Source of the DNA: Candidatus Omnitrophota bacterium
Lineage (GTDB): Bacteria > CAIJMQ01
Direction: 5' to 3'
NCBI GenBank assembly: GCA_018812925.1
Contig: JAHJCU010000004.1
Coordinates: 186,001-250,000, forward strand
Length of the DNA stretch: 64,000 bases
Shown here: one piece after another, positions 54,588-62,766 of the stretch
Numbering within the stretch: the first letter of the stretch is position 1
Layout: each line of letters begins with the position of its first letter
Position numbers and translations under genes: made by a program
Notes under the pieces: generated by a model
Database searches by the model: none
Told to the model about the DNA's origin: nothing
The model's input: only the letters and a program-made list of their open reading frames with translations

Positions 54588-55229
54588 ATGCCTGAAAAAA
54601 TAGACATTACCGTTTATGAAAGAAACTTGTGGCAAAAAGATATAAAGTTAGTGGCAGGCATAGACGAAGCTGGCAGAGGTCCATTAGCAGGTCCCGTAGT
54701 AGCCGCAGTGGTAATCTTCTCCCCTTTCAAGAAAATAGAAGGGGTTAAAGACAGCAAAAAACTCTCGCCTTCCAAAAGAGAACAACTCTTTGAACTGATA
54801 ACCAAAGAGGCTCTGGACTGGGGTGTTGGAATAGTAAGCGAGAGAACAATAGAAGAAATAAACATCTTACAGGCAACACGTCTGGCAATGTTAAGGGCCA
54901 TAAAAAATTTAAAAAGAACTCCCGAATTCCTGTTAATAGACGGGCCTATCTCTCTTGATATAAAAATATCGCAAAAACCAATAATAGGAGGCGATGGTAA
55001 ATCTTTTTCGATAGGCGCGGCTTCAATAATAGCCAAAGTTACAAGGGATAGATTAATGCAGAAATACCACAAATTATTCCCCAAATACGGGTTTGATAAA
55101 CATAACGGATACGGCACCCGGAAACATCTCCAAGCCCTGCAAGTATATGGACCCTGCTCTATTCATAGGAGAACTTATGAACCTGTTAAGAAACTTATTA
55201 AAGAAAATCAAATTATCCATTTTCCTTAA
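54588..55229 (+). CDS. rnhB: Ribonuclease HII
   Basis: RNase HII removes ribonucleotides from DNA. The 213 residues carry the catalytic DEAGRGPLAGPVVAAVV (Asp-Glu), VKDSKKLSPSKRE, the later LIDGP Asp and SIGAASIIAKVTRD, and KYGFDKHNGYGTRKHLQAL near the end. Normal length. It follows rplS, with the PH gene inserted, and overlaps yraN. Confidence 0.97.
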   Translation: MPEKIDITVYERNLWQKDIKLVAGIDEAGRGPLAGPVVAAVVIFSPFKKIEGVKDSKKLSPSKREQLFELITKEALDWGVGIVSERTIEEINILQATRLAMLRAIKNLKRTPEFLLIDGPISLDIKISQKPIIGGDGKSFSIGAASIIAKVTRDRLMQKYHKLFPKYGFDKHNGYGTRKHLQALQVYGPCSIHRRTYEPVKKLIKENQIIHFP

Positions 55230-55593
55230 AAAAAGGGATAGAAAAGATGCGGGGAAGATTGGGGAGAACATTGCCACAAAATTTTTAACCCGTAAAGGTT
55301 ATAGCATTCTTGAACAAAACTTCAGAGTAAAAGGAGGCGAAATAGATATAATCGCTTCTAAAGACAATACTTTAGTTTTTGTAGAAGTAAAATCACGCAC
55401 ATCTACAGAATACGGAACAGGAGAAGAGGCAGTTACTTATACAAAAAGAAAAAGATTAATTCTTGCCGCAAAGATTTATCTAAAATACAAGGGTGAAGAT
55501 TATAACTGCAGATTTGATGTAATCGCTATACTTTTCGATAAGACAAGAAAAGCGAAAGAAATAAATCATATTGAAGATGCGTTTACATTATAA
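55177..55593 (+). CDS. yraN: YraN/UPF0102 family nuclease-like protein
   Basis: A 138-residue protein of the UPF0102 family with the endonuclease-like signature GENIATKFLTRKGY, GGEIDIIASKDNTLVFVEVKSR and FDVIAIL. The start at 55177 is chosen because AGGAG lies five bases upstream; the frame is open further up to 55093, which would overlap rnhB by 137 bases. With this start the overlap is 53 bases. rnhB-yraN pairing is very common in bacteria. Biochemical role uncertain, probably DNA processing. Confidence 0.9.
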   Translation: MNLLRNLLKKIKLSIFLKKRDRKDAGKIGENIATKFLTRKGYSILEQNFRVKGGEIDIIASKDNTLVFVEVKSRTSTEYGTGEEAVTYTKRKRLILAAKIYLKYKGEDYNCRFDVIAILFDKTRKAKEINHIEDAFTL

Positions 55594-55603
55594 AATAACG
55601 TTA

Positions 55604-55672
55604 CAAAACTAACGGTTTTCGGTTGTCGGTGTTCGTAGTAGCGAAAACCTAAAACCGATAACCGATTTACTT
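55604..55672. repeat. Word-hairpin element before the radical SAM gene
   Basis: Left arm AACGGTTTTCGGTTGTCGG, right arm CGAAAACCTAAAACCGATAA; the words (CGGTT-, AACCG-) are complementary. It fills the gap between yraN and the next gene. Confidence 0.7.
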
Positions 55673-55684
55673 ATTTGAACTGAC

Positions 55685-56671
55685 ATGTATTCGATTTATT
55701 TAGAATCATACGGAAATGGAAACTTATTAAAAGTAATTGAAAAAACTTTTAAATTATTGGAATCCTGCGTTATCTGTCCGCGCAAATGCAAAATAAATCG
55801 TCTGAAACCCGCCACTGAAAACTCGGCGGGCAGGGGCGAAAAAGGGTTTTGTAAGACCGCACTACTGCCTAAAGTTTTCAGTTATACGCAACACTATGGC
55901 GAAGAACCCCCTATTTCAGGGCAAAACGGTTCCGGAACAATCTTTTTTTCAGAGTGCAATATGCGTTGTCTCTATTGCCAGAATTACAAATTCAGCCAAG
56001 CGGGATTGGGAAAAGAAGTAGAGACAGAAGAATTAGCCAACTATATGTTGCGATTACAAGATTTGGGATGTCATAACATAAATTTTGTTACTCCAACACA
56101 TATACTCCCCCAAATTTTAAAAGCACTATACATCGCAATCCCAAAAGGTCTTAAAATCCCGCTTTGTTACAATACAAGCGGTTATGAACTGCCAGAAATA
56201 ATAAAACTACTTGACGGTATTATAGACATATATCTCCCCGATATGCGTTATAGTGACAATGAATCTGCAATAAAATATTCTTCTGCGCCTGATTATCCTT
56301 TATATAATCAACATTCCATAAAAGAAATGCACCGCCAAGTCGGTATTGCACAAATCGACAAAAATGGCATAATAAAAAGGGGAATGATTATCAGGCACCT
56401 TGTCCTGCCCAGTAAAATATCAGGAACGAAAAAGATTATGAAATTTATTGCGGAAGAATTATCCAAAGAAACATACATCAGTTTAATGAGCCAATATTTC
56501 CCCTGCCATAAGATAAAAAAAACAGACCAGCTCGGCAGAAGAATTACTATTGAAGAATATGAAGAGGCTCAGAATATAATGCATAAATACGGCTTGCATA
56601 ACGGCTGGATTCAAGAACCGGACGGATTGAAAAAATTTGCCGGTGTGAATATGAAACAGAATTTATCATAA
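55685..56671 (+). CDS. Radical SAM protein of the PflX (COG1313) type
   Basis: A 328-residue radical SAM enzyme of the PflX/AmmeMemoRadiSam-related group. The N-terminus has CVICPRKCKINR and GEKGFC, cysteines of an extra cluster; the radical SAM motif CNMRCLYCQNY (CxxxCxxC) begins at about residue 98. The usual role is activating a glycyl-radical-like or unknown partner. Residues 42-50 (PATENSAGR) stem from an inserted 27-bp palindrome placed between the two extra-cluster cysteine segments. Confidence 0.88.
   Translation: MYSIYLESYGNGNLLKVIEKTFKLLESCVICPRKCKINRLKPATENSAGRGEKGFCKTALLPKVFSYTQHYGEEPPISGQNGSGTIFFSECNMRCLYCQNYKFSQAGLGKEVETEELANYMLRLQDLGCHNINFVTPTHILPQILKALYIAIPKGLKIPLCYNTSGYELPEIIKLLDGIIDIYLPDMRYSDNESAIKYSSAPDYPLYNQHSIKEMHRQVGIAQIDKNGIIKRGMIIRHLVLPSKISGTKKIMKFIAEELSKETYISLMSQYFPCHKIKKTDQLGRRITIEEYEEAQNIMHKYGLHNGWIQEPDGLKKFAGVNMKQNLS
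55808..55834 (+). repeat. In-frame palindromic element in the PflX-like gene
   Basis: A 27-bp element: CCCGCC...GGCGGG arms around ACTGAAAACTC, then CAGG. The shortest of the five in-frame palindromes; ends agree with the others (CCCGCC... and GCGGGCAGG). It adds nine residues exactly in frame. Confidence 0.78.
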
Positions 56672-56737
56672 AAATAAGATTACACAGATTTCTATTTCTT
56701 TTAGAATTCTCATAAAGAAGAGTACAATTAGAAGAAA

Positions 56738-57928
56738 ATGAAACTCAACTTAAGCCGTAGAGCAAAGAAATATATAAAATGGATACTAATTCTATATCTC
56801 TTATTTGATTTAAGACCCATCTTGCTGATACCTAATGTTGTTCTTTTCTTTACCTCAAAAAATACCTACTGTGTCGAAGGGATTAAATGTTATCAAGTTC
56901 AGATTTCCCCCAGACTGAACGTTGGCGGTGATTCAGTTATGGCAATATTTTCAGAGAAAAATATATCAAGTAATACTATTAAGTCCGATGACATCTTTGG
57001 ACGAAGTGGCGACCGCTCAGGTGCTTTTTCGGACTTTCAACTATCCGGCAAAATAGGATTGAATACAGAGATAGAAACTCTTTATCTCCTTCTGCACGGA
57101 GGAATAGGCGGAGGATTGGGAGGAGGCCCTGTTGAATTAACCCCGGATGCCAAAGTGAAAAAAACAATCAGCGTAAATAATTATATAAGAATATCAAAAG
57201 CAGGATTATATCGCGTTAATTTCAACTATGGGGAATCTAATTCTGGGCAACCGTATAAGGAACATAATCTTAAAAACTTCTTCATTTTACAATTCCCCGA
57301 AAATTATGTTTCTAAAACACTGCAGTCTGTCATTTTTACTTATGCATCTCTTATTATTCCAAACGAAAATATTAAGGAGTGGTGCGTACAGCATCTCGGC
57401 TATCAAGACAGCTGGCTATCAACTTATTTTCTCATCAAATATTTACCTTATTATTCTGGGAATGCCAATTTTTGGGCAAATACAGGAATCATAAGAAATA
57501 AAAATATTCCTATGGTAAGTCGTTTAATAGCCTTTTGGGAAAGAAAAAATAAAGATGATTATAATGAATTAAGACACATCTATCTTTGGGCGCATACTTC
57601 TCATTTATTAGAAAATAATATTAAAGAAAATACAGCAAAAGAACGTCTTACTTTTTTAATGGATCATTTTTATGAAAGATTAAATGATAAACATAAGGAA
57701 AACTGGAAAAACACTTGGAGTAAGAGTCGGGAAAGACAAACAGATGAAAATTATCTAAAAGTCCTTAAGAATATAGACCAGAGAATAGTAGATGCTACCA
57801 CACAGGAACAAAAAGATAATTTGGCTGAACATAAAAAATGGATGTTGGACGAGTATAACAACAAGGAAAAGAGAGATAGACAAATAAGATTAATTGATTT
57901 TATGTTAGCTAAAATAGAAGGTATTTGA
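56738..57928 (+). CDS. Hypothetical membrane-anchored protein
   Basis: The 396-residue product begins with a basic segment and one membrane helix (WILILYLLFDLRPILLIPNVVLFF), followed by a glycine-rich stretch (HGGIGGGLGGGP, about residue 128) within a beta-rich exported part, and a long charged helical region (residues 250-396) rich in Lys, Glu and Trp. I do not recognise the family. It is next to the PflX-like gene (66 bases) and converges with a TPR gene. Codon use looks like that of the neighbours. Confidence 0.6.
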   Translation: MKLNLSRRAKKYIKWILILYLLFDLRPILLIPNVVLFFTSKNTYCVEGIKCYQVQISPRLNVGGDSVMAIFSEKNISSNTIKSDDIFGRSGDRSGAFSDFQLSGKIGLNTEIETLYLLLHGGIGGGLGGGPVELTPDAKVKKTISVNNYIRISKAGLYRVNFNYGESNSGQPYKEHNLKNFFILQFPENYVSKTLQSVIFTYASLIIPNENIKEWCVQHLGYQDSWLSTYFLIKYLPYYSGNANFWANTGIIRNKNIPMVSRLIAFWERKNKDDYNELRHIYLWAHTSHLLENNIKENTAKERLTFLMDHFYERLNDKHKENWKNTWSKSRERQTDENYLKVLKNIDQRIVDATTQEQKDNLAEHKKWMLDEYNNKEKRDRQIRLIDFMLAKIEGI

Positions 57929-57931
57929 GAC

Positions 57932-58720
57932 CTAAAAACTTTTTTGTGTTAAACCAGCTATTTCTTTTTTGATAGCATTTGATAAAGCTTGCTCACCCGA
58001 TTTATCGTAAACTTCGGCTAAGGTCTTCAGTATATCCGTTTCATCATAAATTAAACCTAACTCGATTCTTTTTCTGTTCTTAATTTTAATCCTCTTTCTC
58101 AAATCCTCAAGATATTTAATGGCTTCTTTATGTTTTCCCTGAATCACGGCAACTTTACCCAAAACATAAGCGACAACCAGTTCTTGTTTATCCGTGAATT
58201 TCTCTATATTTCGACAAATAGCTTTCACCTTCTCTATTTCGGTATCCACTTGGGTTGTAAGCCCGTGTTGGAAATATACTAATGTAAGCCAAAAATGAAC
58301 AGCAAGGTCTTCTTCATTTCCATCATTAGCCATTTTCAACCAACCTGCCGCTTTGGATAATTCACCTTTTAGAAAATAAACATAACCCATACCTTTGCAA
58401 GCACGCCAATCGTTGGAAGATAAAGAAAGCGCCTTTTCAAAATTTAAAAGCGCTTTGTCTTCTTCGCCTTTAATAATATTCACATTTGCAAGTTCTATAC
58501 GCGCCTTTACCGAACGGGGATTAAGAGCGATTTCCTTTGTGTACATTTCCTTAGCTATATCGAACCGACTTTGTTTTAGATTAATATCTCCAAGCCCTAA
58601 ATGCGCGCCTCTTATCTTCGGGTCTTGGACAAGCGCTTTTTTTAAATAATCTTCCGCTTTTTCCAATTGACCTTTAAGTTGACAGGTCAGCCCAATATCC
58701 AATAGTTCTTCTGCATTCAT
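57932..58720 (-). CDS. TPR-repeat protein
   Basis: A 262-residue protein without a signal peptide, built from about seven TPR repeats (AEDYLKKALVQDPKIRGAHL, KGMGYVYFLKGELSKAAGWL). Likely a cytoplasmic protein-protein adaptor; partner unknown. It ends three bases from the hypothetical gene on the opposite strand and starts beside a repeat cluster. Confidence 0.82.
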   Translation of the reverse strand: MNAEELLDIGLTCQLKGQLEKAEDYLKKALVQDPKIRGAHLGLGDINLKQSRFDIAKEMYTKEIALNPRSVKARIELANVNIIKGEEDKALLNFEKALSLSSNDWRACKGMGYVYFLKGELSKAAGWLKMANDGNEEDLAVHFWLTLVYFQHGLTTQVDTEIEKVKAICRNIEKFTDKQELVVAYVLGKVAVIQGKHKEAIKYLEDLRKRIKIKNRKRIELGLIYDETDILKTLAEVYDKSGEQALSNAIKKEIAGLTQKSF

Positions 58721-58740
58721 AATAATCTTGATTAGTTTTT

Positions 58741-58935
58741 TAGAAGTTAATTACCATTTACTATTTACCCGAAGCACTCCTGTTGGAGTGCGAAGTCCCC
58801 CCTGCTAGTTTTGCCCCGTGAAATTCGAAGAATTCCCTGCCCCTTGAAATTACATCCGCAATTTCTAAGGGTAAAAGCAAAACTAGGGGGGATCGTTTAT
58901 CCATTTACCAATTACGAGTTTTTCATTTTACACTT
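58741..58935. repeat. Three-hairpin repeat copy A7 with flanking word arms
   Basis: The core (58814-58870) has GAAATTC/GAATTCC and GAAATTAC/GCAATTTC. Arms TCCCCCCTGCTAGTTTTGC and GCAAAACTAGGGGGGAT surround it. Farther out are the words ATTACCATTTACTATTTACC on the left and CCATTTACCAATTACGAG on the right. A separate hairpin GCACTCC/GGAGTGC lies at 58773-58790. No gene is visible between the TPR and radical SAM genes. Confidence 0.75.
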
Positions 58936-58940
58936 TCTTA

Positions 58941-60266
58941 TTATATTTTTCTATTAAGAGCTGAAACCTTATCCCTTAATTTCCTTATACTGCTAAACGA
59001 AAAGTTGCCCCGTATCAACGGTAATATAGTATCATTATGCCATAGCGGGTCTAAATTATCGTCTATTATTCCTTCATCTTTTAATATCTTCTCATCCATT
59101 GTATGGGGAACAAGAGAATAGGTTACAAGTGTTATGTGAACTTTAAGGTTATGCAGAAATTTAATTCCTTCTTCAACTTCTTCTTGCTTCTGATAAGGCA
59201 TTCCTATCATCAGATATACTCCGATATCTTTACCGCTAAATCCGACACTTTTTAAATTTTCAACCGCTGTCTTGAATTCTTCGGTAGTAACTTTACCGCC
59301 TGTGTTTTTCTGGCGTATAGGATTAACCGTCTCAAAAGATAATGTTATAGTTTTGAAATTGGATTCTTTAAGTTTTTTAGCTAATTTTTTATCTATAAAC
59401 CTTACGTGCAAACCATTTGGCGTATGAAAATTAACAGTAATACCCCTTCTCAAAACTCCGTCCAGAATGGGAATAATATGTTTATCGGCATTTACCAGTA
59501 GCGCATCATCATAAAAAGCAATATCTTTAACCCCGTATTTTTCACGGTAAAACTCAATTTCATCGACCACTTCTTTTGGTTGCCTTTGTACAAATTGTCC
59601 ATGAAACAACTTGGAACCACAATAAGAACAATTAAAAGGGCATCCTTTAGAGGTCTCTACCACCAGGGAAGAAGTATCAGAGAGTAGACTATATTCGGGA
59701 TAAATATAGTACTTGGGAGATGCGATATTCTGACCTAAGATTGAGGACAACTGCACACAAACCGAAGACAAATCACTTCCTGAAATAACATAACCTATTC
59801 CCTCTAAACTTTTTGCGTGTTCGGGAAGCAAGGTGGCGTATATACCACCCAAGAGAATCGGAACATCGGGGAATTCTCCTTTCAAAAATTTTGCAGTATG
59901 TTCAACTCCTGGATACCAATATGTCATTCCCGAAGTCATAAAAATAAAGTCAGGTTTTAGAATATTTTTCACTTCTTCAATGGCAAGCTTTTCAGGTAAC
60001 CCATAGATAGAATAAGGACGCTGGATATCTTTTATTGGCTCCGGTTTTTGAATTTTTCTTTTATAAAATTTACCGCAACCAAAACTATCATTTCTCGCCA
60101 GATTTTTTATTTTGGGATGATTGCGGTTTAAAAAATCAATATACGAAAGATTACATCCGTGTGCTTTGAGCAGGGAGGCTATTCGTAAAAGTCCGACAGG
60201 CCTCATCCATAAATCATATGCCGCAAAATCACATATCCAGGGATTAACGAGTAGAATGTTTTTCAT
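58941..60266 (-). CDS. B12-binding-domain radical SAM protein
   Basis: The 441-residue protein has an N-terminal B12-binding-like domain (residues 1-180, IFMTSGMTYWYPGVEHTAKF, VPILLGGIYATLLPEH), the radical SAM cluster motif CPFNCSYCG (about residue 209) and an Elp3/MiaB-like core (ETVNPIRQKNTGGKVTTEEF, VYLMIGMPYQKQEEVEEGI). COG1032-type enzymes are mostly of unknown substrate; methyl transfer or ring rearrangement is typical. It stands alone between two repeat clusters. Confidence 0.9.
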   Translation of the reverse strand: MKNILLVNPWICDFAAYDLWMRPVGLLRIASLLKAHGCNLSYIDFLNRNHPKIKNLARNDSFGCGKFYKRKIQKPEPIKDIQRPYSIYGLPEKLAIEEVKNILKPDFIFMTSGMTYWYPGVEHTAKFLKGEFPDVPILLGGIYATLLPEHAKSLEGIGYVISGSDLSSVCVQLSSILGQNIASPKYYIYPEYSLLSDTSSLVVETSKGCPFNCSYCGSKLFHGQFVQRQPKEVVDEIEFYREKYGVKDIAFYDDALLVNADKHIIPILDGVLRRGITVNFHTPNGLHVRFIDKKLAKKLKESNFKTITLSFETVNPIRQKNTGGKVTTEEFKTAVENLKSVGFSGKDIGVYLMIGMPYQKQEEVEEGIKFLHNLKVHITLVTYSLVPHTMDEKILKDEGIIDDNLDPLWHNDTILPLIRGNFSFSSIRKLRDKVSALNRKI

Positions 60267-60275
60267 AATAATTTA

Positions 60276-60352
60276 AAGATTGATGCTGGATGATAGATAC
60301 TTGATACTAGTAAAAATCTTCTACCAGCAACTGAAATCTAGTATCTAGAATC
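60276..60352. repeat. Word-hairpin element upstream of rdgB
   Basis: Left arm GATAGATACTTGATACTAG, right arm ATCTAGTATCTAGAATC, loop about 25 bases; the words GATACT/AGTATC are the same as at 24.15 kb. It fills most of the divergent space between the radical SAM gene and rdgB. Confidence 0.7.
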
Positions 60353-60399
60353 GTTTTTATTTTAAAAAATAGTTTATCATTTTGATATAATTAAAAACA

Positions 60400-60999
60400 A
60401 TGGAAATAGTGCTGGCTACTCAAAACAGAGATAAAATAAAAGAGATTAGGGAAATCTTAAAAGGTATTCCCGTTAAACTCATAACTTTTGATGAACATTC
60501 GCGGGAACTTTGCGTTGAAGAAGACGGGAAAACACTGGAAGAAAATGCAATAAAAAAAGCAGAAGTATGGATGAAAGAGACCGAAAAACCCGCCTTAGCA
60601 GACGATTCGGGACTTGAAGTAGATTATTTAAACGGAGCGCCTGGTGTATATTCATCGCGTTTTGCAGGAGAAAATGTAAATTATGCAGACAATAATGTTA
60701 AATTATTAAAAATGATGGAAGGTGTGCCAGAAGAAAAAAGAACAGCTCGGTTTAGATGCATTGCCGCTTTAATATTTCCCGACGGGGGAAAAGAACTGTT
60801 TGAAGGAACAATAGAAGGAATAATCATAAATGCTCCCCGAGGCGAATCAGGTTTCGGCTATGACCCGATATTTCTTATACCCGAATATAACAAAACATTT
60901 GCGGAACTTGGAGATGAAATAAAAAATAAAATTTCGCATAGGGCAATGGCTTTCAGCAAGTTTAGGAAATACCTTGAGATTTATTTAAACAAGGGATAG
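60400..60999 (+). CDS. rdgB: Non-canonical purine NTP pyrophosphatase (ITPase)
   Basis: RdgB removes dITP/XTP from the nucleotide pool. The 199 residues have the start IVLATQNRDKIKEI, the catalytic LADDSGLEVDYLNGAPGVYSSRFAG and SGFGYDPIF...ISHRAMAF. Full length. The likely promoter region is occupied by a word-hairpin. trpF follows after a repeat cluster. Confidence 0.96.
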   Translation: MEIVLATQNRDKIKEIREILKGIPVKLITFDEHSRELCVEEDGKTLEENAIKKAEVWMKETEKPALADDSGLEVDYLNGAPGVYSSRFAGENVNYADNNVKLLKMMEGVPEEKRTARFRCIAALIFPDGGKELFEGTIEGIIINAPRGESGFGYDPIFLIPEYNKTFAELGDEIKNKISHRAMAFSKFRKYLEIYLNKG

Positions 61000-61004
61000 C
61001 TGAT

Positions 61005-61150
61005 ACATTGGTTAGATTTCGTAATTGGTAACTCGCCCCGTGGAATCTAAAAGATTCCCGGGACCAAAGTCCTTGAGATTGCTCAGCAATCTCTAAGGGT
61101 AAACTGTAATTCGTAATTTTTTAATTACCATTTACCATTTACTATTTGCG
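61005..61150. repeat. Three-hairpin repeat copy A8 with flanking word arms
   Basis: The core (61035-61099) has GGAATCT/AGATTCC, GGGACCAAAGTCC and GAGATTGC/GCAATCTC, orientation as copy A4, which it matches closely. Words TCGTAATTGGTAACTC on the left and TAATTACCATTTACCATT on the right flank it; the left one is the complement of a word at 58.9 kb. The whole rdgB-trpF gap is repeat. Confidence 0.75.
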
Positions 61151-61156
61151 GGAATT

Positions 61157-61783
61157 ATGACTAAAATTAAAATCTGCGGTATAACAAATCTGGAAGACGC
61201 GCTTTTTGCTGCATCACTTGGAGTAGATGCTCTCGGATTTGTATTTGCCAAAAGCAAGCGAAGAATAACTGCGGTGGATGCCAGCCAAATAATCGATGAA
61301 CTTCCGCAATCTGTGCTAAAAATAGGAGTATTTGTTAACGAAGAAGAACAAAGAGTGAGAGAGATACTTCAAGTCTGCCGCCTTAATATGATCCAATTCC
61401 ACGGCGATGAATCCCCCGAATATATATTGAAATTCAGAGAAGAAGTAATCAAATCTTTTAGAATAGAAAATGAAAATTCCTTAAAAGATATTCCTAAATA
61501 TAAAGCGATTGCATATCTTTTAGACACATATTCTAAAGAAAGTTATGGAGGTACAGGCGAAACATTCAACTGGGATTTGGCAGTCAAAGCCAAAAAATTC
61601 GGTCCGATAATCTTGGCAGGCGGTTTAACACCGGATAATGTTGTAGAAGCAATCAAGAAAGTCCAACCCTACGGCGTAGATGTTTCTTCAGGCGTCGAAT
61701 CCTACCCCGGCAAAAAAGACCCGCAAAAGTTAGAAGAGTTTGTGAAGAGGGTGAGGGGGATTTCGAATACAGACATGACTTAA
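61157..61783 (+). CDS. trpF: Phosphoribosylanthranilate isomerase
   Basis: TrpF catalyses the third dedicated step of tryptophan synthesis. The 208-residue TIM barrel shows KICGITN, GFVFAKSKRRI, IQFHGDESPEY, DTYSKESYGGTGETFNWDL and LAGGLTPDNV...DVSSGVES. Length normal. No other trp gene is adjacent, so the pathway is dispersed or incomplete. It overlaps the opposite gene by four bases. Confidence 0.95.
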   Translation: MTKIKICGITNLEDALFAASLGVDALGFVFAKSKRRITAVDASQIIDELPQSVLKIGVFVNEEEQRVREILQVCRLNMIQFHGDESPEYILKFREEVIKSFRIENENSLKDIPKYKAIAYLLDTYSKESYGGTGETFNWDLAVKAKKFGPIILAGGLTPDNVVEAIKKVQPYGVDVSSGVESYPGKKDPQKLEEFVKRVRGISNTDMT

Positions 61784-62718
61784 GGGGATTTTACTTGAAT
61801 GGATTCATCTGAAATGCAATCTGCGATCTTGCGATAAACGGTAGTAATTTCATCCGTAATGTTCCACGCATAACTCAGAGCGTCAATCTGTTTTTCAGAA
61901 GAAAACTTTTTATGAGAATAAGCTTTAGGATTGTCAGGAAGAATAATAGATACTGCCCATAAGTTGTCCCCCAGATGGTTCATTATAGGTAAAAGCCAAC
62001 CCGTCTTAGTTAAAGTATAATAATGTTGTATGCAATCTCGATACTCTTTTGCTTTTGCTCCATAATTTCCCCAACTTTCATTCAGTCTATCAATCAATAG
62101 CTTAGGCAATAAATTTGAGCGCTTACATACAGCGAGGAATTTCTCAAAAGACCTAGGACAACCTTCTTTCTTGAAAAAGACAGACCAAAGAACTATGCGT
62201 ATCATTTCATAACAGCGTATCGCAACAGTAATAAGAGCATCAAATTCGTAAAGTGGCTCACAAGTATGCATTGGAGCAAATGTTTGACCTGTTTCTTCCC
62301 CTTCGAATCTACCTTTTGAATTAGCAAATCGCAAAGCAATATCACAATAACTATACGCTAATCTTTTACAGTGATATTCCAAAGCTCCCAAAACATAAAC
62401 TAAGTCATGAAACTGCTCAACAGACAGACCTTTCTTGCCTATAAGCAACGTCTCAGCTTCGAAATATAGATCCAAACAGGATGGATTTGTTGGAGATAAT
62501 AAATCTTCTTGAAACCCTTGAGGTACCCAAAAGGCTTTTAATAATGGGCGAAGACCATATTTCTTTTCTATAAGTTGTGGCTTCCATGGGACGAAATTTC
62601 CACCTCTTACCGAACGATAGTGCCATATACCATTATCATTTAAAACTACTTCGATTCCTTTTTCATAGATTATACGAATTAAGCCATATTTTTCTTTGGC
62701 AATCTTTTTAGATACCAC
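61780..62718 (-). CDS. Hypothetical soluble protein
   Basis: A 312-residue product with no signal peptide or membrane helix. Most of it is helical, with tyrosine- and leucine-rich segments (LEYHCKRLAYSYCDIALRFA; EYRDCIQHYYTLTKTGW) that recall the helical HEPN-type fold, but I recognise no motif with certainty. The frame opens with GTG (62716-62718) and lacks a clear ribosome site. trpF ends four bases inside it on the other strand. A small membrane-protein gene is upstream. Possibly of horizontal origin. Confidence 0.55.
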   Translation of the reverse strand: MVSKKIAKEKYGLIRIIYEKGIEVVLNDNGIWHYRSVRGGNFVPWKPQLIEKKYGLRPLLKAFWVPQGFQEDLLSPTNPSCLDLYFEAETLLIGKKGLSVEQFHDLVYVLGALEYHCKRLAYSYCDIALRFANSKGRFEGEETGQTFAPMHTCEPLYEFDALITVAIRCYEMIRIVLWSVFFKKEGCPRSFEKFLAVCKRSNLLPKLLIDRLNESWGNYGAKAKEYRDCIQHYYTLTKTGWLLPIMNHLGDNLWAVSIILPDNPKAYSHKKFSSEKQIDALSYAWNITDEITTVYRKIADCISDESIQVKSP

Positions 62719-62766
62719 GATTTTAATTTATACTCCGCTGTATTCAAAAAATCAATTTTCAGGCGT

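Noticed and set aside
54590-55117. Long antisense frames opposite rnhB, rpsA, uvrA and others
   Set aside because: They follow from the coding bias of the true genes on the other strand and lack ribosome sites or domains.
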